The translations under genes were made by a program, and so were the position numbers. Below are positions 24,670-36,500 of a stretch of DNA of 64,000 bases, piece after piece; positions within the stretch are counted from its first letter, which is position 1; each line of letters opens with the position of its first letter. The stretch is taken from the NCBI RefSeq assembly GCF_004210375.1, contig NC_134834.1, positions 158,739,290 to 158,803,289 on the forward strand, written 5' to 3'. A model generated the notes under the pieces. The model was not told the DNA's origin, did not search any database, and saw nothing but the letters and a program-made list of their open reading frames with translations. Source of the DNA: Tachypleus tridentatus. Taxonomy: Eukaryota; Arthropoda; Merostomata; Xiphosura; Limulidae.

Positions 24670-26498
24670 TTGTATATGCTTAGATAACTTTTTCTGCTTA
24701 CATCATTGACTGTATAACTTCTTTCTACTTACATTCCTAACATTATAACTTGTTTCAATTTACATCCATGACCTCATAAGTTATTTCTGCTTACATCCCT
24801 GATTGTATAACTTATTTCTGCTTACATCCCTGATTATATAACTTGTTTCTGCTTACATCGCTGCTTGTATAACTTGTTTCTGCTTACATCTCTGATTCTA
24901 TAACTTGTTTCTGCTTACATCCCTGATTATATAACTTGTTTCTGCTTACATCCCTGAATGTATAACTTATTTCTGCTTACATCCCTGATTGTATAACTTA
25001 TTTCTGCTTACATCTCTGATTGTATAACTTGTATCTGCTTACATCGCTGCTTGTATAACTTGTATCTGCTTACATCGCTGCTTGTATAACTTGTTTCTGC
25101 TTACATCTCTGATTATATAACTTGTTTCTGCTTACATCGCTGCTTGTATAACTTGTATCTGCTTACATCGCTGCTTGTATAACTTGTATCTGCTTACATC
25201 TCTGATTGTATAACTTGTTTCTGCTTACATCGCTGCTTGTATAACTTGTATCTGCTTACATCGCTGCTTGTATAACTTGTTTCTGCTTACATCTCTGATT
25301 ATATAACTTGTTTCTGCTTACATCGCTGCTTGTATAACTTGTTTCTGCTTACATCTCTGATTCTATAACTTGTTTCTGCTTACATCCCTGATTATATAAC
25401 TTGTTTTTGCTTACATCCCTGAATGTATAACTTGTTTCTGCTTACATCCCTGATTGTATAACTTATTTCTGCTTACATCTCTGATTGTATAACTTGTTTC
25501 TGCTTACATCGCTGCTTGTATAACTTGTTTCTGCTTACATCTCTGATTTTATAACTTGTTTCTGCTTACATCCCTGATTATATAACTTGTTTTTGCTTAC
25601 ATCCCTGATTATATAACTTGTTTTTGCTTACATCCCTGATTATATAACTTGTTTTTGCTTACATCCCTGAATGTATAACTTGTTTCTGCTTACATCCCTG
25701 AATGTATAACTTATTTCTGCTTACATCGCTGCTTGTATAACTTGTTTCTGCTTACATCTCTGATTTTATAACTTGTTTCTGCTTACATCCCTGATTATAT
25801 AACTTGTTTTTGCTTACATCCCTGAATGTATAACTTGTTTCTGCTTACATCCCTGAATGTATAACTTATTTCTGCTTACATCCCTGATTGTATAACTTAT
25901 TTCTGCTTACATCTCTTATTGTATAACTTGTTTCTGCTTACATCTCTGATTGTATAACTTGTTTCTGCTTACATCCCTGATTATATAACTTGTTTCTGCT
26001 TACATCGCTGCTTGTATAACTTGTTTCTGCTTACATCGCTGCTTGTATAACTTGTTTCTGCTTACATCTCTGATTTTATAACTTGTTTCTGCTTACATCC
26101 CTGATTATATAACTTGTTTTTGCTTACATCCCTGAATGTATAACGTGTTTCTGCTTACATCCCTGAATGTATAACTTATTTCTGCTTACATCCCTGATTG
26201 TATAACTTATTTCTGCTTACATCTCTTATTGTATAACTTGTTTCTGCTTACATCTCTGATTGTATAACTTGTTTCTGCTTACATCGCTGCTTGTATAACT
26301 TGTTTCTGCTTACATCTCTCATTCTATAACTTGTTTCTGCTTACATCCCTGATTATATAACTTGTTTTTACTTACATCTCTGAATGTATAACTTGTTTCT
26401 GCTTACATCCCTGAATGTATAACTTATTTCTGCTTACATCCCTGATTGTATAACTTATTTCTGCTTACATCTCTGATTGTATAACTTGTTTCTGCTTA
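24670..26498. repeat. 31-bp minisatellite with higher-order structure
   Basis: About 59 copies of a 31-bp unit built on TATAACTTGTTTCTGCTTAC. Variants at the ATCCCTGAT end are arranged in blocks. The block starting near 25751 recurs near 26061, 310 bp (ten units) later, with almost no change. It lies in the intron between the exon at 27513 and the candidate terminal exon. Confidence 0.97.
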
Positions 26499-27231
26499 AC
26501 TTTGAATGAACTGAGTATTTTTGTTCTTTCTAAGATTACTGCATCTATTATGTCAATACTCTTTTAATCGACATTCTAAACATATTATCTCGATTCTTAG
26601 CTTCAATTCACTTTCAATCTCGAGAAGATACAATGTTAAGTATAGAAAAATAAACATAGAAAACTAATGATTTTGACAGTTAATATTCTTCTAAAAATCA
26701 CCATATAAAAAACGTGTAAAGTGTGAGCCTCTTACTAATCTTTATACGAGTTGTCATATAAAGAGAATAAACTATTTAGGCAATTAGAGACATCTGGTCA
26801 TGAAATAATCAAAACAGATTTCTCGAAACACAGAAACCCCCAAGTGAAGACAGACAAATCACAGACAAGAGAACATGGTTGAATACTCTATCACAGTGGT
26901 TCCTAAACTGGGTTTCATCAGATAGTTCTAAAGGAACTTCAGAAGAAGTGTAAACATTATGTTTAGAGTTTCTTGGACATGAAACAAAGTAATATTTACA
27001 GTGGGAATTTTGTCTATTGTAATGTTTCTCAAAATGTGGTCTGTGAGTTGGTCCAAAATGCAAGTTTGATTTTATTTTTTCAGTACCAAGTGAAATCAAG
27101 TAGGCCAGGGGACCAGTAGTAGGCGATATGCTGGATCTTTACCCACAAAGTAGTCTGTAAATGAAATAGTGATAAATATCACTACACAATGTTGTTTATG
27201 CAATTAATGTATGTTATTGACTATATGCATG

Positions 27232-27325
27232 CATTTTAGGTAAAGCCATACCTGGCTATCTGCCATGTCTACCGCAGGGAATCGAACCTCTGTAAACTTA
27301 CCGCTGACCCACTGGGGAAGTACAA
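27232..27325 (-). mobile_element. family-B/C SINE, shortened
   Basis: TACCTGGCTATCTGCCATG, GGGAATCGAACCTCTGTAAA, CTTACCGCTGACCCACTGGG. Confidence 0.7.
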
Positions 27326-27512
27326 TATGTGAGGGTGGTAATACTTACAATTTTAATTAAATACTTAAATAAGGTCCTATGCTGAGCTGAGAAATTTGGG
27401 AAACCCTGCTCTATGAAACTGCAAAAAAGGTATAGTAAAAATGTAATTCTCCTTAACTTTTAGAATTTATTTGCAAATTTGTAGCATTATATACAAATGT
27501 GTAAATACTGAC

Positions 27513-27578
27513 CTTGGTCTTTGCATTCTTCCTCTAAGCGTCCGATCTGGTCCCTATCCAAATCTTGTGGTAGAGATT
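27513..27578 (-). CDS. dac: dac C-terminal exon, 66 bp
   Basis: This 66-bp exon (phase 1-1) follows a pyrimidine-rich TTTTTTTGCAG acceptor and ends at a GTCAGT donor. Joined to the upstream exon it gives LRILNESLPQDLDRDQIG and then RLEEECKDQ. The LRxLNxSL junction aligns with LRVLNDSL of vertebrate DACH1, near the protein's C-terminus. The short length and the acidic end fit the DACH tail. The open frame would reach a stop in the intron soon after the donor, so an unspliced end here is possible but less likely. Confidence 0.86.
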
Positions 27579-30500
27579 CTGCAAAAAAACCAAACAAAAC
27601 AAAAACTTAAGAAACCTTTAATGTTAACAATCACTTGTCACAAACAGGTTAGATGATTGGCCAATAAACCTTAATCGTCCTAATATCTTAACACCATTAT
27701 CTACAGATACTCTGATGCAATTCTGGTTCGGCTTGGCATGGCCATGTGGGTTTAGGCGCTCGACTCGTAATCTGAGGGTCGCGGGTTTGAATCCCCGTCG
27801 CACCAAACATGCTTGCCCTTTCAGCCGTGGGGACGTTATAATGCGACGGTCAATCCCACTATTCGTTGGTAAAAGAGTATCCCAAGAGTTGACGGTGGGT
27901 GGTGATGACTAGCTGCCTACCCTCTAGTCTTACATTACAAAATTAGGAACGGCTAGCCATCGTGTAGCTTTACGCGAAATTCCAAAACAAACAAACAAGC
28001 AAAGCAATTCTGGTTCGGCTTTTGGTTATCTTGATGAGTGTTAGTATTCATGCACCGAAAACTTACCATTATAAAATATTGTCGATCCCTTTCCACCAAT
28101 TTTGAATCAGAAATGAGGAGTTTTAGTTATTTTGTTATCTAAACACAGAGAATGAATTTCACAAAACTAAAACTCTTGGAAAACTATGTTTTCGATACTA
28201 ATTGAAAAAAAAAAAGAGAAGATAGCAACTTAATACTCTTATTAAGAAACCTGACATATATAATATCATAGACGCCGGCCTGGCATGGCCAAGCCCGTAA
28301 GGCGTGCGACTCGTAATCCGAGGGTCGCGGGTTCGCGCCCGCGTCGCGCTAAACATGCTCGCCCTCCCAGCCGTGGATGTGTATAATGTGACGGTCAATC
28401 CTACTATTTGTTGGTAAAAGAGTAGCCCAAGAGTTGGCGGTGGGTGGTGATGACGATCTGCCTTCCCTCTAGTCTTACACTGCTAAATTAGGGACGGCTA
28501 GCACAGATAGCCCTCGAGTAGCTTTGTGCGAAATTCCAAAACAAACAAACAAACAGACTGTACCACGTCGCAAACTTCGTCAACAGAATGTACCATGTCA
28601 CAAACTTCATCAACAGAATGTACCATGTCACAAACTTCATCAACAAATGTATCATATCGAATGCATTATCATTAAAACTTGCAATTCTCAATAGGCCCAT
28701 ATTAAACTTATTTTTCTAAATACAGTTAATTTGTAAGACATAATAAGTTTCAAGTTGAGACTTTCTTTGTACTCATTTGTGCATTTCACAGTTATTATAT
28801 TTTTATTATAATGTTCGTCTTGCGAGTTTTAACATGAATTTATAATGTTTTAGAAGAGGGTTTGGAAATTATTCTGTCGTTTCTTGCAAATACTCGACAA
28901 AAAACCATAATCGTGTTAAAATTACTGATAAGTGTGAATGTAACACCAAGTTTTGTCTCCTTTTGTGTCTTTTTTGTTTTAAATCCAATGGAGTTGTTTA
29001 CAAACATCTCAGGGTTATTCAAAATTCACGCCCCATAAAATAGATAAACAGGTGGGGGTCACAGATCTTTTGATCTCTGTTTACTATCTTGTGTGAGCTC
29101 CAATATTAATAGTGACTCTTGAATAGCCCTATATTTTAGTTTCTTAATTTTGAATTCAACTTGTTATCGTTTGTTGTTAAGCACAACACCACATAGCGAT
29201 CTGTCTTTGCTCTCTCCACCAAAGGTATGGAAACCTGATTTTCAGAATTCAAAATGATTTGATGTTTATTTGGTGCAAAGTCACACAAGAGGATATATGC
29301 ATTTTATTCGTCATAAGAAATCGAACTCTTGATTTTATCATTGTAGTCCATAAACTTACCAATGACCCACCGTAGGAATTTGAATCTAATATTATCCTGT
29401 TTGCACTCAACGAATTCGTCTTGTTACAGCTAGGGTTTGTTCATTGTACTACAACACACTGTGCCTCAATTTTTCCATTAAATTCGGTTTGTTATGCTGT
29501 CAGAAACACAGCACGGCTCATGTATGTATATTCAACTTCGATATTATTTTACAATGTTTACTATTTTCACGTTTATCTTGCTCTCTTATATACTCTTTCA
29601 TGTCGAATCGCACAAACTATTTATAAGGAACTTAATCACATACATGTTTGTTGAAGTTTGACAGCAATACTGTTCTTTTTGATATCATAATAAATATACA
29701 CACACGTACATAATATACATATATTACTACATTCAACACTCACATGCTAAATAAGTGGCTGTTTAAGACCAAAATAATACAAGTAAATGATAATCTGCGC
29801 TGTCAAAACCTGAACATTTCAGGTCTAAAGTAAACTCTTCTAAAATAATCAGTGCTAAATAGTACCTATAAATATATTATAGAACGTATAAAAGTCTGAC
29901 TTGTACTTGTAGCAACATATATAATGACTCATTCCTCTGTGTCGGTTCCTGCTACAGACTTTACAAGTTTGTTTGTTTGTTTGTTTTGGAATTTCGCACA
30001 AAGCTACTCGAGGGCTATCTGTGCTAGCCGTCCCTAATTTAGCAGTGTAAGACTAGAGGGAAGGCAGCTAGTCATCACCACCCATCGCCAACTCTTGGGC
30101 TACTCTTTTACCAACGAATAGTGGGATTGACCGTAACATTATAACGCCCCCACGCTGAAAGGGCGAGCATGTTTGGCGCGACGGGGATGCGAACCCGCAA
30201 CCCTCAGATTACGAGTCGCACGCCTTACGCGCTTGGCCATGCCGGGCTCAGACTTTACAAAGCTGTATTTATTGATATATACGTATTGAAGAATTAATAC
30301 TTGAAATCAGGACGCCAAAAGCGCGCAAACTTACCGTTCAAAATTCTAAGGGCTTCTGTTGGATTGGTGTGGAAGTTACCCTCACAGTTGGAGCGTTTCT
30401 TTACTTCTGCTTCTAGTTGTTCCTGGACTCTTCTGCGAGATCTTCTTTCTTTTCTTAGTCTCTTCTGATACAGAACTGAAACAGCGAATGAGGAAACAAA

Positions 30501-33500
30501 CCCTGGATCGTTAGCATTGTCGAGGTGTTAATTTTAGAAATATGTATAGTGAAGAACGTGTACTATAAACTAATTAGAAGTAGAGGTATTACTATCGTTA
30601 TAGGACTCTAGATAGCTAAGATGAAATTTGTTAGTCTAAGGTGTAAACCAAGTCGACTTGTTACATGGTATTTTCAACTTGAATAGAACCTTATCAGTAA
30701 GGGAGTAAGACGTTTGTTTGATATGTTGAATTTCAAGCAAAGTCATCTGAGGGCTATTGTGCTATCTGACCTTAATTTTTGCGTAATAGACCAGAGGGAA
30801 AACCACCGTTACCCATTGCATTACTCTTTACCGACTGTTACTTTATAACACCCTTAGAGATGAAAAACCATTCTGCAACAGGTTTCGATTTTGCGATCCA
30901 CACATTGCAAGCTGAACGCCCTAACTACCGTCCCTAATTTAAAACTGCCGACAGAGGGAGAGCAACCAATCAACAGCACTCACTGTCAACACAGCTACTC
31001 TTAATCGGGATAGACGGACTCCTTTACACTATCAAAACAGAAAGTGCGGAACGTTTACCGAGACATATTGTGGGATCAAATGTTGGACTTTCCCTTCCGC
31101 AGACTATTACACTGACCACTAGACCACGTACAGCCTAATATGTCAATTCAGGCGACTACTGTTGGTTCTCCATCATAAACCGTGATTATGGCTGATACTT
31201 TGATGATTGTTTTTTTTTTTTAATTTCGCTCAAAGCTACACGAGATCTATCTGTGCTAGTTCTCCCTAATTTTGCAGTGTAAGACTAGAGGGAAGGCAGC
31301 TAGTCATCACTACCCACCGCCAACTCTTGGGCTACTCTTTTACCAACGAATAGTGTGATTGACCGTCACATTATAACGCCCCCACGGCTGAAAGGGCAAT
31401 TATATTTGGTGCGACGGGGATTCGAACGCCTTAACCCACCTGGTCATGCCGGGCCAACTTTGATGATCTTTCTTCATTGAAAATCATTTCTTCAAAATAA
31501 CCCGCTTCTTTTTTTCTGAATCCAATCTGAGAAATGGTTGTTTTGGATAACCAAGCAAAGCTATATATATACATGGCTATCTGAGCTAGCTGTCCTTAAG
31601 TTTGAATTGACAGACTAGATAAAAAGCAAGTTGCAAACAACACGTACTGCCAACTTTTAGTCTATTAATAAAGAGTAGTGCGATTTAACTGTTACTGTTC
31701 CTCGCTAGGACAACGGTAAATCTAAGGATTTATAACGCTAAAATCAGGGATTCGATTTCCCCCGGTGGACGCAGCAGAGAGTCCGATGTGGCTTTGCTAT
31801 AAGAAAAACATATAACCGCCACTGTTTAAAAGGAAAAGATAGGAGCCACACAGAGCACCAAAGTATGGACTTGATTTTGCGGCTAACGGTGGACTCTGAT
31901 TCAAGTACACTAACCAATCTAAAGGAGATATTTTTGCAGTTACTACCAAGTTGTAAGAGGAAGCAATAACTTTTAAAAGGGCATTAAGGAAACTGGAATA
32001 CGTTTAATAAACTGTGCCACTGTTTTTATTTCTTCAACCACTGTTCAGATATTCAGCTCTCTCAATACTTTAATAACATTTGAAGACTAACAAAAATAAA
32101 TTATAAAGAATCAACTTTTCCTAATCCCTCCGGTACTGAATAATACAGTATAAATACGATAGAAAGCGAAAATGTTATGATATCTGTTGAAAGTGCGCGC
32201 GGAAAGAAAATATATTCTTCGGTGCTTCATAGTTGTTTTTGGAAGGAAACATAACTGAAATCTTGAAGTCGAAAATATTTTAAAATATCTTTAAAACGTC
32301 CGGGTTCATTAAAGAATAGATACACAAAATTTTGTCGCTATTCTAAAGTTTGTGTAATCACTTGTTTCTAAATGAGTAATACAAATAATCTGTGCTAACA
32401 GCCATTATGTAAAACAAATATGCAACATTTTTCAAGATGCAATATACATGCGAGACAAATATTCTAGTTAAACTGTGACAGCCTAACTTTGGTCTTTTAG
32501 ATAAATATTCCAGTTAAACTGTAACAGTCTACCTTTTGTCTTCTAGACAAATATTCTAGTTAAACTGTGACAATCTACCTTTTGTCTTCTAGACAAATAT
32601 TCTAGTTAAACTGTGACAATCTACCTTTTGTCTTCTAGACAAATATTCTAGTTAAACTGTGACAATCTACCTTTTGTCTTCCAGACAAATATTCTAGTTA
32701 AACTGTGACAATCTACCTTTTGTTTTCTAGACAAATATTCTAGTTAAACTGTGACAATCTACCTTTTGTCTTCTAGACAAATATTCTAGTTAAACTGTGA
32801 CAATCTACCTTTTGTCTTCTAGACAAATATTCTAGTTAAACTGTGACAATCTACCTTTTGTCTTCTAGACAAATATTCTAGTTAAACTGTGACAATCTAC
32901 CTTTTGTCTTCCAGACAAATATTCTAGTTAAACTGTGACAATCTACCTTTTGTCTTCTAGACAAATATTCTAGTTAAACTGTGACAATCTACCTTTTGTC
33001 TTCCAGACAAATATTCTAGTTAAACTGTGACAATCTACCTTTTGTTTTCTAGACAAATATTCTAGTTAAACTGTGACAATCTACCTTTTGTCTTCTAGAC
33101 AAATATTCTAGTTAAACTGTGACAATCTACCTTTTGTCTTCTAGACAAATATTCTAGTTAAACTGTGACAATCTACCTTTTGTCTTCTAGACAAATATTC
33201 TAGTTAAACTGTGACAATCTACCTTTTGTCTTCTAGACAAATATTCTAGTTAAACTGTGACAATCTACCTTTTGTCTTCTAGACAAATATTCTAGTTAAA
33301 CTGTGACAATCTACCTTTTGTCTTCCAGACAAATATTCTAGTTAAACTGTGACAATCTACCTTTTGTCTTCCAGACAAATATTCTAGTTAAACTGTGACA
33401 ATCTACCTATTGTTTTCTAGACAAATATTCTAGTTAAACTGTGACAATCTACCTTTTGTCTTCCAGACAAATATTCTAGTTAAACTGTGACAATCTACCT

Positions 33501-36500
33501 TTTGTCTTCTAGACAAATATTCTAGTTAAACTGTGACAATCTACCTTTTGTCTTCCAGACAAATATTCTAGTTAAACTGTGACAATCTACCTTTTGTCTT
33601 CCAGACAAATATTCTAGTTAAACTGTGACAATCTACCTATTGTTTTCTAGACAAATATTCCAGTTAAACTGTGACAATCTACCTTTTGTCTTCTGTTCTT
33701 CAAGAATTTGTTTTTCCAAATTTTCTCGTAGTTCTCTTTCCCGCATTACTTCCATTTTTAGTTCAGCTGTAAATTAGAACCAAATAAGTCTCGTATTGAT
33801 AGAATTTCAAAGATAAATGTTTGTTAAAGGAAAATCTCAAATAAATAGTAAACGCTGTTAAGTGAGTGGTATGATAGGCTACACTAGAAAGAGACCAAAA
33901 AGAGACACTTGATGAAATGTATTATATTTTCTCTCTTATTACAAAGGACATTTTAATTGTTCAACAAACAACAGGAACACTACAATGTATTTTGGGTTAG
34001 ATAACACTTTAAAGGTTCAACGAACGACACGAGCACGATAGACAATATATTTTCAGTTACAAGATATCACATTATAAAGGATCAATTCGAACATTACAGA
34101 TAATGAAACAGATGATAATCAAACAAGCTCTGGTTAGATATCTTGATATTTATGTGTGTACATTTATATACCTGCAGTTTAGCAATCAGGATCACACTTC
34201 ATTTACTATTGCACTCAACGTATTACAAATAGAAATATATACGACACCTGGTTGTGTTTTACATAACGTCGAAAAACCTTTTTAATGTTTTTAATACGTA
34301 CAAAAGAATAAAATACTGATAATGTTCATTTATCACCAATATTCAATAAACGTATTAGCATAATTAATTATTAATTCCTAATTTAACATCTAACTAACAG
34401 TTTACCTACGACAGAAATATCATAGACTAACTCTCTGTCTGCTACAGGTGGGCTCAGCAGATAGCCCGATGTAGCTTTACTATAAGAAAACACACACACT
34501 CTATCTGGTAACTGTAGACATCTCTGTTGGTCGATTAAGCTACTAATTTTAGACACCTCTGCTGTTCAGTTAAGCTACTAAGTGTAGACATCTCTGCTGT
34601 TTGGTTAAGCAACTAATTGTAAACGTCTGCTGTTCAGTTAAGCTAATAAGTGTAGACATCTCTGCTGTTTGTTATATGTTATATATGTAAAAACGGCTGG
34701 TATGGATAGAGAAAGCACTATGTAGAGGAGCGAACAACGTTTCGACCTTCTTCGGTCATCGTCAGGTTCACAAAGAATGAAAGAGGTAACTGACCGATAG
34801 CTGACCGCTTGTTTGAAGGCAGTTGTGTAACTGAATGTAGGATTGTAGAGGGCGTGCTTAAATGTTGGATTATATTTATTAATATAGGTATAAAGGTGTT
34901 CCTTTGTATTGGTTTATTTTGGGCTTGAGTTGTTGCATAAATAAGGCTTCTTTAATTTTGCGTTTGTTTATATTTGTTTCTTTATTTAGAATTTGGGTGT
35001 TTCCTATGGTTATGTTGTGTTTATTTGATTTGCAGTGTTCGAAAACGTGTGAAGATGACAAGCCCAAAATAAACTAATATAAAGGAACCCCTTTATACCT
35101 ATATTGATAAATATATCCAACATCTAAGCACGCCCTCTACATTCCTGCACTTAATCGTACAACCGCCTTCAAACATGAAATCAACTATCGGTTAGTTACC
35201 TCTTTCTTTCTTTATGAACCTTACGATGACCGAAGAAAGTCGAAACTTGTTTGCTCCTCTACATAGTGCTTTCTCTATCCATACCAGCCGTTTTCACATT
35301 GATAATTTTCTCTACAAATGGGTTTTCTCGTCATCACGGATCTCTGCTGTTTGGTTAACCTACTAATTGTCGACGTCTGCTGTTCAGTTAGCTACTAATT
35401 GTAGATGTCTGCTGTTCAGTTAAGCTACTAATTGTAGACGTCTGCTGTTCAGTTAAGCTACTAAGTGTAGACATCTCTGCTGTTTGGTTACACTATTAAG
35501 TGTAGACATCTCTGTTGTTTGGTTAAGCAATTAACTGTAGATATCTGCTATTCAGTTAAGCTACAAATTGTAGAGATCTCTATTGTTTGGTTACGCTACT
35601 AAGTGTAGACATGTCTGCTGTTTGGTTACGCTAATGAGTGTAGACATCTCTGCTGTTTGGTTACGCTACTGAGTGTAGACATCTCTGCTGTTTGGTTACG
35701 CTACTAAGTGTAGACATGTCTGCTGTTTGGTTACGCTAATGAGTGTAGACATCTCTGCTGTTTGGTTACGCTACTGAGTGTAGACATCTCTGCTGTTTGG
35801 TTACGCTACTAAGTGTTGACATCTCTGCTGTTTGGTTAAGCAACTAATTGTAGACATCTGCTGTTTAGTTAAACTACTAAGTATAACATCTCTGCTGTTT
35901 GGTTAAGCAGCTAATTGTAGACGTCTGCTGTTCAGTTAAGCTACTAATTGTTGACGTCTGCTGTAGACGTCAGGTTTAGTTACGCTACTTGTTATTCTGT
36001 TTGTGAACAGAACGACGACTTGTAAAGAGTTTACAAAATGTTAAATTGCTAAACCTGACGGACTTTCACTATGGTCAAAGGTAGAAATATCAACAACCTT
36101 TTTCTATATTTATTTGTCTTTCTTGTTGTCTAGCGTTATCTGCAGCCACTTTCAGTAACCCCTGAATATTTCTTAGTAGAGTCTCTATCGAAGACATAGC
36201 CTGTCCTACGGTGGCGCCACTGCTGCCGGTCAAACTGGAAAAGAATAGCGCATTCTGAGCCGCAAGATGGTCTGTGTTTGCGGTGCTGCTCACATCAGGG
36301 GTGTCACTGAAATCTAAAAAATACAAATATATATTAACATATCTAGATTATATTATAATTTATAACAGCAATAATTAAGAAACTTACACTTTCGCATTTT
36401 AGTCCTAAGTAAGAACATGAAGGAATGTAAAGGGCAACACTAATTTGAATTTATATTTAATAATTTTATAAAAACATCGACGTAAGCTTACACTAAAAGT

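Larger units (their letters stand above)
34673..35337 (-). mobile_element. Penelope-like element remnant (foldback form)
   Basis: The element has inverted arms of about 235 bp (34690-34927 and 35061-35294) that begin with the same AAAACGGCTGGTATGGATAG end, around a unique centre of about 130 bp. On the minus strand the centre and left arm encode the end of a GIY-YIG endonuclease (see next entry), typical of Penelope-like retroelements, with the 3' end to the left. An inverted copy of the 3' end attached to the 5' end is a known arrangement in this class. Both flanks read TCTCTGCTGTTT of the surrounding minisatellite, so the element landed inside that array. No reverse-transcriptase part is present; the copy is strongly truncated. 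Confidence 0.8.

Noticed and set aside
24670..26498. CRISPR-like array (regular 31-bp repeats)
   Set aside because: Units are directly adjacent with no unique spacers, in a eukaryotic intron; it is a minisatellite.
26809..27099. 96-codon minus-strand frame near the dac exon at 27513
   Set aside because: No acceptor or donor pair in the phase needed to extend dac, and no DACH-like tail residues.
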